64,000 nt of DNA from CAWAVN01 sp963844315. Lineage in GTDB: Bacteria; Planctomycetota; Planctomycetia; Planctomycetales; Planctomycetaceae. A program made the translations under genes and the position numbers. The notes beneath the pieces are model-generated. The model was not told where the DNA came from. It did not search any database and was given only the letters and a program-made list of their open reading frames with translations. Below, piece by piece: positions 15,954-26,009 of the stretch; within the stretch, counting starts at the first letter, position 1, and every line of letters starts with the position of its first letter. The stretch lies in assembly GCA_963844315.1 (NCBI GenBank), contig CAWJOC010000017.1, forward strand, positions 248,001 to 312,000. The letters run 5' to 3'.

Positions 15954-18665
15954 ATGATGACTCAACTGCCTTTCTTCATTTTAGTCGCTTGGTTGAGCCT
16001 TGGCTATGTTAGCGGCCCGGCTCAGGCGGCGGAGACGGAAGCGGCGGATCCGTTCAGCGGGGCGTTCGAGGTGTTCCGGTTCTCGTTCGAGAACGACCAG
16101 GACTTGGATTACGACCTGCATCCCGATGATTGGACCCGCCGCATCGGCCGGGATTTTCCGCATTATCTCAAAGTCGAAATCGACCGCGGACGAGGATCGC
16201 ATGGCCGGCAAAGCCTGAAGTTCGAGGCCAACGGCGGCCCGGCGATTTTGTATTCCCCGGTCTGGCGGGTCGATCCCCTGCATGCCTATGTGTTTCAAGG
16301 CGTGATCAAGACCGAAGGTCTTGTGCACGATGCGGCGGTGGTTTCGGTTTCGTTCTTGAACCACAAACGGCAACGGATTCAGCGGTTTCTCGCCACGCCC
16401 GTCAGCGGCACGCACGCGAATTGGCGGACGGTGCGGATCGGGCCAATCTCTCCAAACCCCGACGCCCGGTTCGTCGTGGTGGGATGCCATCTGGTCAATG
16501 GAGCGTCCGCCGACATCCAGGGCGGGGCGTGGTTCGATAACTTGTGGCTGGGCAAGCTCCCGCAACTCGAACTGGTCAGCAACTACCACACACAATTCGT
16601 GGAGCCGGGTTCGCCGGTGACGATTGAAACCCGGATCAGCGGATTGGACCCGTTGCCGCCGCTCCTGCTACCCGCCGTCGTGCCTTTGGGCTTGATCGCT
16701 CCGACCATCCTGCCGATTCCGCCCACGTACCATTTGGAATTGCAGTTGCTCGACAGCCGGGGCCAGGTGCGGATGGAGTGGAAAGAGAAACTCTCGGCCA
16801 ATCAAGAGCCTCACCGACTTCAGGCCAAGGAAACGCCCAAGCCGCATGTCGTGAAGTGGAACCTCGATCCGCAGGAGTACGGCATCTACCGCGTGCAAGC
16901 CGCCCTGAGCCGGGACAACAGCGTGATCTTTGAAAAGCAAGCCACGTTTGCGGTGCTTGATCTGGTGGATGAGCGGGCGGATGGGGAATTCGGCTGGTCG
17001 TTTCCGCGCGGCACCGGAAATCTGCCGCTGAAAGATCTCGTGGAGGTCTCGCTGCAAGGCGGCATCAACTGGCTCAAGTATCCGGTGTGGAATTCGGTGC
17101 ATTCGGGAAACGCCGAGCACTCCGCCTCGATCTCCCGGTTCTTCGATTTCTTGAACATAAGGCGGATCAAACCCGTGGGCTTGCTCAACGACCCGCCCTC
17201 GGAACTCAGGCGGAAGTTCGCCCCGAATTGGACCGGGATCAGCGAAGTCTTCACCCAATCGCCAAGGTTCTGGTCGGCTTCGGTCGACCCGGTTTTGGCC
17301 CAGTATTCCTCGACCGTGCAATACTGGCAACTCGGCGACGACCGCGATGGCAGCTTCGTTGGGATTCAGGATTTTCCGGAGACGCTTTCCGCCGTCAAAC
17401 GCGAGTTCGACCGCATCGGACGGGATACGCGAATCGGCGTGCATTGGTCTGCCGAGGCTCCCTGGCCGGACGATAAATCGCTTTCGCGGGCCTTTCTTTC
17501 GTTTGACCAACCGGAAGGCCAGCCCGCGCTCACGGCCCAAGCCAACTCGCCCAACTCGTTGTACCAGAAGTGGGTCGTGCTGAAGCCGCTGGCGAAGTCG
17601 AAGCACACGCCCGAAGAGCGCGGCGAGGATCTGGTCAAGCGAATGGTCGCTGCCAAGATGGGAAAGCCCGACGCGATCTTCGCCTATGATGTGCTGGATG
17701 AGGAATACGGGCTTCTGAATCCCGACGGCTCGCCGACGCTGCTCTTTTTGCCCTGGCGGACCACGGCGCTCGCGCTGCAAGGGGCCAGGTATTTGGGATC
17801 GCTGCCGCTCGCGGGCGGGAGCCGGAATTTCCTGTTCGAATCCGAAGGCCGCAAGGACGTGGTGATGTTCATCTGGAACGAGGAGCGCGTGACCGAAAGC
17901 GTGTACCTCGGAGAACCCACGGAAGTCACGGCCATCAATTTGTGGGGCGAACAAACCCGCCTCATCACCGACCCCGAAACCGGCCAGCAGAATTTGGCCG
18001 TTGGCCCGATGCCCTTGGTGATTCGCGGCTGCTCGCAGGCGGTCGCGCGCTGGCGGCTCGCCATGAACTTCGAAACGGGCCGGTTGGCGAGCGCGACGGG
18101 CGTGCATCGCGAGCACATCATTGGCCGGAACACCTTCGATCAGGGCGTGAGCGGCACGGTGACGCTGCAAGTCCCGGCGGATTGGGACGTGGAGCCGCGC
18201 GCCTTTCCGCTGCACGCCGGTCGCGGCGAGGAATACCGCTTGCCGATCCAAATCACATTGCCGCCGAATGCGACCTTGGGGATCGAGACGTTGACGATGG
18301 AAGTCGAAATCGACGCCGACCGCAAATACCGCTTCCGCGTCGTCCGCCCGCTCCAAATCGGCCTGGGCGATGTGGTGATGACCGTCGTGGACCGCAGGCT
18401 GGAAAACGGCCTGTTGGAAATCGAGCAGACGTTGATCAACAAGACCGCGCCTTTGGAATCCTTGGACTTCGAGTGCAGCCTGTTCATCCCCGGCTCGAAG
18501 CGTCAAAACAAACTCATCACCAAACAAGGGGCCGGTCAAAGCGTGAAGCTGTATTACGCCCCCAATGCCGATGCCCTCAAAGGCCAGGAGCTATGGATCC
18601 GGGCCGAACAAACCAACGGCCGAAGGGTGCTGAATTACCGCTGGATCGTGGGCAAGGATTGGTAA
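15954..18665 (+). CDS. Large secreted protein of unknown function
   Basis: 903 aa from ATG at 15954, followed by a clean signal peptide (core PFFILVAWLSLGY, cleavage after AQA). Residues about 40-200 look like a jelly-roll carbohydrate-binding module. The middle part (about 360-620) has a glycoside-hydrolase-like TIM-barrel feel (GGINWLKYPVWNS, VQYWQLGDDRDGSFVGI), and the C-terminal 250 residues look like beta-sandwich repeats. I cannot name a family. No catalytic pair is certain. It stands alone between a minus-strand isomerase and a plus-strand SDR. Plausible role: periplasmic or extracellular polysaccharide handling. High GC and codon use match neighbours. Confidence 0.75.
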   Translation: MMTQLPFFILVAWLSLGYVSGPAQAAETEAADPFSGAFEVFRFSFENDQDLDYDLHPDDWTRRIGRDFPHYLKVEIDRGRGSHGRQSLKFEANGGPAILYSPVWRVDPLHAYVFQGVIKTEGLVHDAAVVSVSFLNHKRQRIQRFLATPVSGTHANWRTVRIGPISPNPDARFVVVGCHLVNGASADIQGGAWFDNLWLGKLPQLELVSNYHTQFVEPGSPVTIETRISGLDPLPPLLLPAVVPLGLIAPTILPIPPTYHLELQLLDSRGQVRMEWKEKLSANQEPHRLQAKETPKPHVVKWNLDPQEYGIYRVQAALSRDNSVIFEKQATFAVLDLVDERADGEFGWSFPRGTGNLPLKDLVEVSLQGGINWLKYPVWNSVHSGNAEHSASISRFFDFLNIRRIKPVGLLNDPPSELRRKFAPNWTGISEVFTQSPRFWSASVDPVLAQYSSTVQYWQLGDDRDGSFVGIQDFPETLSAVKREFDRIGRDTRIGVHWSAEAPWPDDKSLSRAFLSFDQPEGQPALTAQANSPNSLYQKWVVLKPLAKSKHTPEERGEDLVKRMVAAKMGKPDAIFAYDVLDEEYGLLNPDGSPTLLFLPWRTTALALQGARYLGSLPLAGGSRNFLFESEGRKDVVMFIWNEERVTESVYLGEPTEVTAINLWGEQTRLITDPETGQQNLAVGPMPLVIRGCSQAVARWRLAMNFETGRLASATGVHREHIIGRNTFDQGVSGTVTLQVPADWDVEPRAFPLHAGRGEEYRLPIQITLPPNATLGIETLTMEVEIDADRKYRFRVVRPLQIGLGDVVMTVVDRRLENGLLEIEQTLINKTAPLESLDFECSLFIPGSKRQNKLITKQGAGQSVKLYYAPNADALKGQELWIRAEQTNGRRVLNYRWIVGKDW

Positions 18666-18702
18666 TTTCCCTAGAAAGATGACCTACGAAGCACGAAGTC
18701 CA

Positions 18703-18764
18703 AGAGCCGCGCACGAAGTAAGCGGTTCTGTCTCCCTTCGACCGCTTACTTCGTGCGCGGCTCT
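18703..18764. repeat. Dispersed 24-bp inverted repeat, copy 1
   Basis: Perfect 24-nt arms (18703-18726 with 18741-18764; AGAGCCGCGCACGAAGTAAG...) around a 14-nt loop. Related copies lie at 24521-24585 and 47322-47384, each just after a gene end. There is no T-run, so it is not a standard terminator. Confidence 0.85.
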
Positions 18765-18848
18765 GCATGTCGGAAGTATTGCTAGAAGTCCCTATAATCC
18801 CCGTGTGATGTTTCATTATGGTTGCTCTCATCGTGGGGATTGAAAGAG

Positions 18849-20318
18849 ATGAACCCGCCGCCGTTTGGACCGGAGGAGTTAGAAACCTGCTTGAACGTGC
18901 TCCGGCGGCTTACGCGGGAACCGGGTCAATGTGCCGCTCCCTCTTCGCCCGCGGGGGAAGTCGCGAAAGAGGCTGCGCGGTTGCTCAAGTCGCTGAACGC
19001 TTTGGAAAAAGCCGAGCGCAAAAAACGCGATCTGGACGTGGTGGAAGCTTCCGGAATTCGGCAGCGGAGAGAAGCGCGCAACCAAGAGGCTTTGACAACC
19101 CAAGCCCCGGCACTGAGTCTCAGCGGAAATGTTGAGCCAGCGACGCCGAAGACGTTGCCCGCTTTGCTCAGCGCGGAGCGAAATTGTTACGTTTGCAAAA
19201 CCGCTTATCGAGAGGTGCATCATTTCTATGATCTTTTGTGTCCATCGTGCGGCGACTTGAATTTTAGCAAGCGGGCAGAGTCGGCGGACCTGTCAGACTC
19301 TGTGGCGGTTGTCACGGGTGGCCGGATCAAGATCGGGTTTCAGATTGCGCTAAAACTCCTGCGGGCGGGGGCGCGGGTTTTAGTGACCACGCGGTTTCCC
19401 AATGATGCGGCGCTTCGGTTTTCCCGCGAACGGGATTTTTCCGACTGGCAGCATCGGCTCGCGATTTACGCGGCGGACTTTCGCTATCTGCCCTTTGTCC
19501 AAGAACTGGGGCGGGCGATTTCGGCGGATGTGGAATCTCTCGACATTCTGATCAACAATGCCGCCCAAACCGTCAGGCGTCCGCCAGCGTTCTATCGGCA
19601 TTTGGTCGCGACGGAATCCCAAAGCCGCTCGGCACTCCCAAGGCTTGCCCAATCGCTGATCGCTGGCCCGCCAATTCCAATCAAACCGGAGATGCAAGCA
19701 CTGGCACAATGGCCCCCTTTGCCAACCCCGGCGGCGATGACGCAGCTTCCACTCTTGCCGGAGGATGACTTCGCCCATTCGCAGGAGTTTCCCATTGGTC
19801 AATTGGATGCCGACGGGCAGCAGCGCGACCACCGCCCGTCGAACAGTTGGGTGCAGAAGTTGGGGGATGTGTCGTTGGGGGAATTGGTCGAAGTCCATGC
19901 GGTCAATTGTTTGGCTCCCTACATTCTCATCGGCTGCTTGGAACCTTTGATGCTAAAGCCGCCCGCGCGGGACCGGTACATCATCAACGTCTCGGCGATG
20001 GAGGGAAAATTCCACGCCAAGAAAACCGGGTTTCATCCGCACACCAACATGGCCAAGGCCGCGATGAACATGATAACCCGCACCGCTGCCGCCCGGTTCG
20101 CCCGGCAGCGCATCTTCATGAACAGCGTGGACACCGGCTGGATCACCAATGAATTTCCCATTCAAAAAACCGAGGCCATGGCCCAAGAGGGATTTCAGCC
20201 GCCCTTGGACGAAATCGACGGAGCCGCCCGCGTGTGCGATCCGATTTTCCAGGGCCAAAACACCAAGCAGCCAATCTTCGGGAAGTTCTATAAAGACTAC
20301 CGCGAAGTTTCCTGGTAA
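18849..20318 (+). CDS. SDR-family oxidoreductase with N-terminal zinc ribbon
   Basis: 489 aa from ATG 18849. Residues about 110-145 hold a zinc ribbon (CYVC ... CPSC). A Rossmann domain follows: VAVVTGGRIKIGFQIALKLL (about 160) and INNAAQT. The catalytic region has INVSAMEGKF and HTNMAKAAMNM: the Ser and Lys of the SDR triad are present, but the Tyr of YxxxK is Thr. A stretch rich in Pro and polar residues is inserted at about 260-340. The Tyr loss suggests altered chemistry or a non-catalytic NAD(P)-binding role. I believe a subfamily with this HPHTNMAK block exists, but its function is unknown to me. No operon partners. Confidence 0.82.
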   Translation: MNPPPFGPEELETCLNVLRRLTREPGQCAAPSSPAGEVAKEAARLLKSLNALEKAERKKRDLDVVEASGIRQRREARNQEALTTQAPALSLSGNVEPATPKTLPALLSAERNCYVCKTAYREVHHFYDLLCPSCGDLNFSKRAESADLSDSVAVVTGGRIKIGFQIALKLLRAGARVLVTTRFPNDAALRFSRERDFSDWQHRLAIYAADFRYLPFVQELGRAISADVESLDILINNAAQTVRRPPAFYRHLVATESQSRSALPRLAQSLIAGPPIPIKPEMQALAQWPPLPTPAAMTQLPLLPEDDFAHSQEFPIGQLDADGQQRDHRPSNSWVQKLGDVSLGELVEVHAVNCLAPYILIGCLEPLMLKPPARDRYIINVSAMEGKFHAKKTGFHPHTNMAKAAMNMITRTAAARFARQRIFMNSVDTGWITNEFPIQKTEAMAQEGFQPPLDEIDGAARVCDPIFQGQNTKQPIFGKFYKDYREVSW

Positions 20319-20688
20319 CGCCCCGGTGAAGCGCGCAATTCGGGCAGAGTTGCCTTGATCGCAAGCAGGCTGGATCCCCGCTTCCTCGAAACTTCGCCCA
20401 ATTTCCGGACGAATTTCAGAAAAAAATCCGCACTCCATGCGGATTTGCCGCGGCTGCCGGGTTTTCTCGCATGCTAAGGCATGCGAATTGCGATTCGGCG
20501 AACGGACTGATTTGAAACCTTGTTCCGTGTCGTCCGTGCGCGTTCGGTTCCCTTCCTTTTGAGGCCCGCACGTTTGCCTTGCCGTTTCCAACCGCCCAAA
20601 TCTTCCGCGCTCAGGCTGCGCACGATGCGGGTGTCTTGTCATTTCGAGAGACATCGTCCTTGCCATTCTTGAGAGGGGAATTCCACCG
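20319..20688. other. Intergenic region upstream of amt
   Basis: 370 bp without a supported gene. It probably carries the amt promoter; no sigma-54 element (GG-N10-GC with flanks) could be called with confidence. A GAGAGGGG ribosome site lies 12 nt before amt. Confidence 0.5.
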
Positions 20689-22083
20689 ATGAAGTTTTCG
20701 CACGCGCTCGTCCCGATTGTTCTCGGCATCGTGCTGCTTTCAGCCTTTGCGAGTCCATCAACCGTCATGGCCCAGGAAAACGAACCGGAGGCCACGAGCG
20801 AAGCCTCGCCCACCACGCCGGAAGCGGAAGAAGCCCCCGCGCCGGAACCACCACCCCTCACGGTCGATCTCTTGGCTTATGCCCTCGACAACATCTTTCT
20901 GATGATTTGCGCGGTTTTGGTGCTCTTCATGCAGGCCGGGTTCGCGATGGTGGAAGTGGGATTCAACTCGGCGAAGAATGCCGTCAACATTCTCTTCAAA
21001 AACCTGATTGACATGTGCCTGGGTGCGCTATTGTTTTGGATCATCGGTTATGGCCTGATGTATCCCGGCGGCGAAAAAGGCGGATACTATGGATTCGGCG
21101 GTTTTGGCCGCCCCATCGCCTTGGATGCCGAGACGGTTCCCGGTCCCGGCGTGCTGCATCCGCAAGCGGATTTCCTGTTCCAAGTCGCGTTCGCGGCGAC
21201 GGCGGCCACGATTGTTTCCGGTGCGGTCGCGGGGCGGCTGAAATTCTCGGCTTATCTGATCTACACCGTCATCATCACGAGCTTTGTTTATCCCGTCAGC
21301 GGGATGTGGAAATGGGGTTACGGTTGGTTGGACGCGGCGGGCTTCCACGATTTCGCCGGTTCATTGATCGTGCATGCGGTGGGCGGATTCGCCGGGCTGG
21401 CGGGGGCCATCATGCTGGGGCCGCGGATCGGACGATTTTCCGAGGATGGCAAATCGCAGCCGTTCCCCGGACACAATCTCACCATCGCCTCCTTGGGCGT
21501 GTTCATTCTGCTCATTGGCTGGTTCGGATTTAACCCCGGAAGCAAATTGGCCTTCACCGGCGCGGACAACACGGGGACCGTCATGCTGATCGCGACCAAC
21601 ACGCTGCTGGCCGCCTGTGCCGGCGGATGCATTTCGATGCTTCTCAGTTGGGTGCTGTTTTCCAAGCCGGACTTGTCGATGGCCTTAAACGGCGTGCTCG
21701 CGGGACTGGTCGGCATCACCGCGAACTGCGATTGCGTCAGCAACGTGGAATCCATGGCGATTGGCTCCATCGCGGGAGTCTTGGTCGTGTTAGCCATCAT
21801 CGCCTTGGACAAACTCAAGATTGATGATCCCGTGGGAGCGTTCCCCGTACATGGCGTCTGCGGGATTTGGGGCGGCGTTGCCACGGGAATCTTCGGTGAA
21901 GGCAAAGACCTGATGATCCAAGTCAAAGGCTCCGCCGTGTATGCCGGTTGGGCGTTCGTGACGATGCTGATCGTCTTCGGAGCCTTGAAAGCCGTGGGCA
22001 TGCTCCGCGTCTCGCCGGAAGAAGAAATCGAAGGTCTCGACATCGGCGAGCACGGCATGCACGCCTACGACATGACGCACTAA
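20689..22083 (+). CDS. amt: Ammonium transporter
   Basis: 464 aa, the usual Amt/MEP length plus an exported N-terminus: signal peptide (cleavage near VMAQ), then an acidic, Pro-rich linker (about 27-60) before the first transport helix. Eleven membrane helices follow. Family landmarks are DFAGSLIVHAVGGFAGLAGA with the first pore His, FNPGSKLAF, and the second pore His in PVHGVCGIWGG. It conducts NH4+/NH3 into the cytoplasm. Amt genes are often beside a PII gene (glnK); none is here, so regulation by a distant PII protein is inferred. A good intrinsic terminator follows at 22144-22186. Confidence 0.96.
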   Translation: MKFSHALVPIVLGIVLLSAFASPSTVMAQENEPEATSEASPTTPEAEEAPAPEPPPLTVDLLAYALDNIFLMICAVLVLFMQAGFAMVEVGFNSAKNAVNILFKNLIDMCLGALLFWIIGYGLMYPGGEKGGYYGFGGFGRPIALDAETVPGPGVLHPQADFLFQVAFAATAATIVSGAVAGRLKFSAYLIYTVIITSFVYPVSGMWKWGYGWLDAAGFHDFAGSLIVHAVGGFAGLAGAIMLGPRIGRFSEDGKSQPFPGHNLTIASLGVFILLIGWFGFNPGSKLAFTGADNTGTVMLIATNTLLAACAGGCISMLLSWVLFSKPDLSMALNGVLAGLVGITANCDCVSNVESMAIGSIAGVLVVLAIIALDKLKIDDPVGAFPVHGVCGIWGGVATGIFGEGKDLMIQVKGSAVYAGWAFVTMLIVFGALKAVGMLRVSPEEEIEGLDIGEHGMHAYDMTH

Positions 22084-22143
22084 AATGTTTCGGCTCTCTC
22101 CAGGTGCTGCGTAGGCACGGAGGCCGCATCGTGCAGCAGCTTA

Positions 22144-22186
22144 CGAAACCGACGGTCATGGATCGCCCGTCGGTTTCGCTTTTCTT
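22144..22186 (+). terminator. Intrinsic terminator after amt
   Basis: Perfect 12-bp stem (22144-22155 CGAAACCGACGG with 22167-22178), an 11-nt loop, then CTTTTCTTT. It lies 61 bp after the amt stop. Confidence 0.8.
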
Positions 22187-22203
22187 TGGGCGTGTTGTAT
22201 AAC

Positions 22204-22412
22204 GAAAGGTGGCACGGACATTCTTGTCCGTCCGGATTTGCATAGTACCCCGCCCATTTTCGATTAACAGGTTTGTGTGCCACGGCTCTGTGAGCCGTGC
22301 TTGGAAAAGTAACGCAATTCGCACGGCTCACAGAGCCGTGGCACACGTCAATCCAAGTTGGGTGAGATCATCGATTTCTCGGCACAGACAGGAATGTCTG
22401 TGCCACCTTTCA
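22204..22412. repeat. Nested inverted-repeat element
   Basis: The outer arms AAAGGTGGCAC(A/G)GACATTC... (22204-22233 and 22384-22412) are inverted copies with a few differences. The inner arms (22273-22298 and 22320-22346, GTGTGCCACGGCTCTGTGAG) are perfect. The element fills the amt-tgpA gap. No gene is seen in it; it is probably a composite of REP-like elements. Confidence 0.7.
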
Positions 22413-22418
22413 TTCCCC

Positions 22419-24513
22419 ATGCAACAGCAGCAATTCATCGGACTGGCTTTGGTGGCGCTTCAGGCGGCCTTGATGGGGCTGCTCGCGCGGACGGTCTGGT
22501 TTCCCGTGCTGGTCGTCGTGATCGCCTTTGTGGGAACCGTGACGAAATGGCGGATTTCCTTCAGCCGCGAGCAAGCGTTTCTGCTCTCGGCTATGGCGGC
22601 GTTTTTCTTTCTCCTCAAGCACCGCTTCTCTCCGCAGGATTTTCCCATTGGATCGGAATTCATCCGCACCGAAGTCGCCTTCATCATCGCCCAGTTCCTG
22701 CTCTTGATCGAAGCGGTGCAGTTCGTCCTCCGCCGCGAGGGAGACCGGCTGTCCCCGGTGCTGCCTGCCTTGGGAGCGGTCGCGCTGATCTGCATCGCGG
22801 ACATTCAAGTCACGAACGAGCAGCGGATCATGACGCAGTTTTTCGCCATCGCCTATCCCCTCTTGTGGGGGATGTTTCTGTGGACGGGCCGAAACCCGCT
22901 TCCCGTCCCGCCCCCGGCAGATGCCCAAGAAAAAGCCCGCCGCCTGAAAGCCCAAGTGCGAAGGCGCTGCGCCGCGGGAATGGTGCTGTCGGTCATCGCC
23001 AACACCGCTTTGATCGCCTCCTTAGGGCTTTACGAGCTTGAGAAAAAAATCGAAGGCTGGATGCTGGGACTGATCTCCGGTTCCAATTCCCAGGTGCGGT
23101 TTAGCCGCTCGGCGAAGCTGGGATCGGTTGTTCACAAAAAGACGCAGGCGGAAGAGGAAATTGCGCTTTGGGCCTATTCCGAGACGTTTCCGGGTTATCT
23201 GAGGGGAGCCGTGTTCGCCCAGTTTGAAGCCAGCGAATGGAAGGCTCCCCTGGAATACGGCAGCCTCGATGCCAATCCGGCCTCCGAACGGCCAAAGGGC
23301 CTAGGGGCGATGTCCGAATCTGAGTTTCTGTTTTCGCACGGTTCCATCACGCCGGTGGAAAACAGCCGTTGGCAAACGATGGAATGCTGGCTCAAGCAGG
23401 ATCAAGAATCCGCCGCGTTCACGCCCCAGGGAACCACGCACCTGATCGTTCAGGGAGACCGCTTGGGCCTCTTGCCCTTTGGCGTGTTTGTCCTCAAGGA
23501 TCTGGAAAGCTCCAATCCTTACATTGCCTGCGTGCCGGACCGCATCGCTCCCGATTCCCCGGATTTCCAGCCCGATGACCGCTGGCTGCAAATCCCGGAA
23601 GAGTATCAAAGCGAACTCAACAAACTGGCCCGGCGGATTTTTGCGAACAGCGGCCACGGCGGAGGAAAAAATCCAGGCGGCAGAGCATTACTTCCAGGAC
23701 AATTTCCAGTATCACCTAGGGATCGAAATTCCCAATGGCGAAGATCCGCTTTTGTATTTTCTGAGAGAGAAGCCGGCGGCTCACTGCGAGTATTTCGCCT
23801 CCGCCGCGACGCTCTTATTGAGAACCGCGGGCGTGCCCGCGCGGTACGTCACGGGGTTAGTTCCCGGCGAGTGGAATCCTTCCGGCCAGTATTGGACGGC
23901 CCGAAATCGCGATGCCCATGCCTGGGTGGAAGCCTACGTGGATTCTGTCGGCTGGGTCACGGTGGAAGCCACTCCCTCCGAAGGCGTGCCCTCCGCGGAA
24001 ATGCGCCCCGCGAAAAATGCGTTTTGGGAAACGCTCAAGAACGATTGGCAAAGGCTGCGCACGTATTTGTCCCAAAGCCGGTGGAACAGCCTCTGGCAGC
24101 TCTTAATTTCCAGTTGGCTGGGCGGCTTGGTTTTCTTGTTCTTCCTGGCATTCGCGGGCTACCTGGCCATTCGCATTCCTTGGCCTTGGCGATTTCGTTC
24201 CAAAGTCCGAGAGAGTCTCGATCCGCGCTTGGCCCCCATGCGGGATCTGCTCGCCAAGATGGATCGGCTGCTGGTTCCCTACGGACTCCAAAGACATCCC
24301 GGCGAAACCCTGCACCAATTCGCCCGGCGGATCGGCGATTCCAAGGAATGGCAAACCCAAGGGACCCATTCGGGCGAATCCTCGCGGGAACTCTTGACCG
24401 ATAAAGCCCGGCAAGCCGCGAAGTGGTATCGCGACTTTGCCCAACTCCGTTACCAAGGCCATTGGCGCGAGGCCGACCTGGAGGATTTAAGATCCCGCTT
24501 GCCCGCCGGTTAG
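22419..24513 (+). CDS. TgpA-like membrane transglutaminase/protease homologue (apparent frameshift)
   Basis: From ATG 22419: about six N-terminal membrane helices (residues 5-225), a large extracytoplasmic domain, then after a frameshift at about 23650 the transglutaminase core (AHCEYFASAATLLLRTAGVPARYVTG with the catalytic Cys, RDAHAWVEAYV with His), one more membrane helix (LGGLVFLFFLAFAGYLAI) and a DUF4129-like C-terminal tail ending at 24513. Total about 697 aa, normal for the family. The third catalytic residue, Asp in most, reads as Glu here (VTVEATPS). Function: periplasmic cysteine-type amidase or protease. Such genes usually sit with a MoxR ATPase and a DUF58 protein; neither is here. 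The frameshift looks like an indel. Confidence 0.85.
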
Positions 24514-24520
24514 CGAATCA

Positions 24521-24585
24521 CAAAGAGCCGCGCCACGCAGGTAAGCGGTTGTCGACCGCTTACTGCGTTGCGACGGCCTCTTTGT
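24521..24585. repeat. Dispersed inverted repeat, copy 2
   Basis: Arms CAAAGAGCCGCG...GTAAGCGGT and ACCGCTTAC...GGCCTCTTTG, a diverged relative of the element at 18703-18764. It lies 7 bp after the tgpA-like stop, between convergent genes. Confidence 0.7.
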
Positions 24586-24620
24586 CTCTCCTGCAGATAA
24601 GTTATTTCCGCACAGAATCC

Positions 24621-25460
24621 TTAGCGAATCGCCGGGGCCATCGAGGTGGCCGAGGAAACAATGGTGTTGATCCATGCCAGCCCGCCCACGTACACGCTGA
24701 ACGTGATGATGGCGATCATGATCAGGCAGATCAGGCGTTCGTGCTTTTCCCCGCCAAAGCCCACGGTGAGCAGCCCCACCACCAGAACCACCGTTCCCAA
24801 GACAAACAGCAGCTCTCGCCAGAATTGGCTCAAAACCCGGCTGGCCCTGGCATTGTCGGCGTCCCGGCGGAGTTCTTTCCACTCGCCCCGCTCTTTATTC
24901 CGGCGGGCACGCTGCTCTTTCTTCCACGTGTTCGGCCAATTCCTTTTCGGCATCTTCCAATTCGGATTCGATCTTGTCGTTTTGAGCAGGCGTTTCGGCA
25001 TTCGTTGAGATTCTCCTTCAGTCTTTCAATCGTGTCGTTCAGTTCGATTTTCCTTGTCTTCCCAATCCGCGTCGAACTTGTTCTGCTCCAAGGTATATCG
25101 CGCCTGGCTGGCGGCCGCGGAATGCACGGCCAGCGCATCGCAGCCACGGGCCAACAGCACTAGCACCAGCCCCATCAGCAAACACGCCAAACCACTGAGG
25201 CGTCCCAAGCCGAACAACCCCGAATTGATGCCCCCAAACCACTGCCCGCCCATGCGCCTGGCTCCGGGGAACGTCGTGGGCGAACCGCCGGCTTGAAGCT
25301 GCGGAAAATCGCCCGGGGATTCGTTCATGACCGGCGGCTGGAACGTGGCCGACGGAATCATGACCGGACCGCTGCAAGCCGGGCACTGGGCTTTTTTCCC
25401 GGCGTACTCATCCCGGACCCGAAATTGATGCCCGCAATCGCAATTGACGGTAATCGGCAT
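24621..25460 (-). CDS. Zinc-ribbon membrane protein (apparent frameshift)
   Basis: Starts at 25460 with a zinc ribbon (NCDCGHQFRVRDEYAGKKAQCPAC), the short ribbon found at the front of many planctomycete membrane proteins. One membrane helix (LSGLACLLMGLVLVLLARG) and a coiled coil (LEQNKFDADWEDKEN) follow. Near 25030 the frame shifts through TIERLKENLNE, and it shifts again near 25000 into a frame carrying a charged helix and two more membrane helices (FVLGTVVLVVGLLTVG; LIMIAIITFSVYVGGLAW), ending at 24621. Joined length is about 278 aa. Function unknown. Confidence covers the gene, not the exact joins. Confidence 0.65.
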
Positions 25461-25697
25461 GGAACGCTCCAAAGTGCGCGGTGGAGGAATCGTTTGGAAG
25501 AATCGTCAAAACATGCCGATTTTCTCCGAGAAATGCAAGGGGATTTCACCGAGCAGGCCAAGGTTCCGCATTTTTCCGACTCAAGGGACAATCGCCTTGC
25601 TCCAAACGCACAGGTCCCTTGAAATCTTGGGAACATCCCGACAATCTAAAGTTTGAGGAATGTTTAGTCCCGCTCAAAAAACACAAGGAGAATCATC

Positions 25698-25852
25698 ATG
25701 ACCGGATACACTGTGCACACGGGTTCGTCGGAGGAGTTTGCCTCCGGTTGGGATCGCATTTTTGGAGACGGCAAGAAACAACAAAAGTGCGCAAGGAGCA
25801 AGGTCCCAAAGCCAAACCCAAGGCCCAGGCCAAAAAACCCAAGAAAAAATAA
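25698..25852 (+). CDS. Small conserved planctomycete protein (apparent frameshift)
   Basis: About 51 aa. From ATG 25698 (AAGGAG 9 nt upstream) it reads MTGYTVHTGSSEEFASGWDR IFG; after a one-base shift near 25770-25790 it ends in a Lys/Ala-rich basic tail (KAKPKAQAKKPKKK, stop at 25852). I recall small proteins with the same YTVHTGS...GWDxIF start and Lys-rich end in many Planctomycetota; their role is unknown, but the basic tail suggests nucleic-acid or ribosome binding. The good ribosome site and the match of both halves argue that it is a real gene and that the shift is an indel. Confidence 0.65.
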
Positions 25853-26009
25853 GGGCGGCATTGCCCCCAAAGGCCGCGGCTTTGCGAAGTCTTGGAATCT
25901 GGATAAAGTCTGCGGACGAAGTTGGCCCCGATGATGGAAGCCAGCCCGGTCAGCCGATATGTTGTCTTGGCTATGACTCTCCCAGAGCCTCCGAGTGGAA
26001 GGACGCCCG

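Noticed and set aside
16668..18539. 623-aa minus-strand ORF
   Set aside because: Antisense shadow of the large secreted protein; Arg/His/Val-rich with no motif.
18703..18764. Inverted repeats as terminators
   Set aside because: Perfect long arms but no T-run, and the same arms recur at unrelated sites; they are a repeat family.
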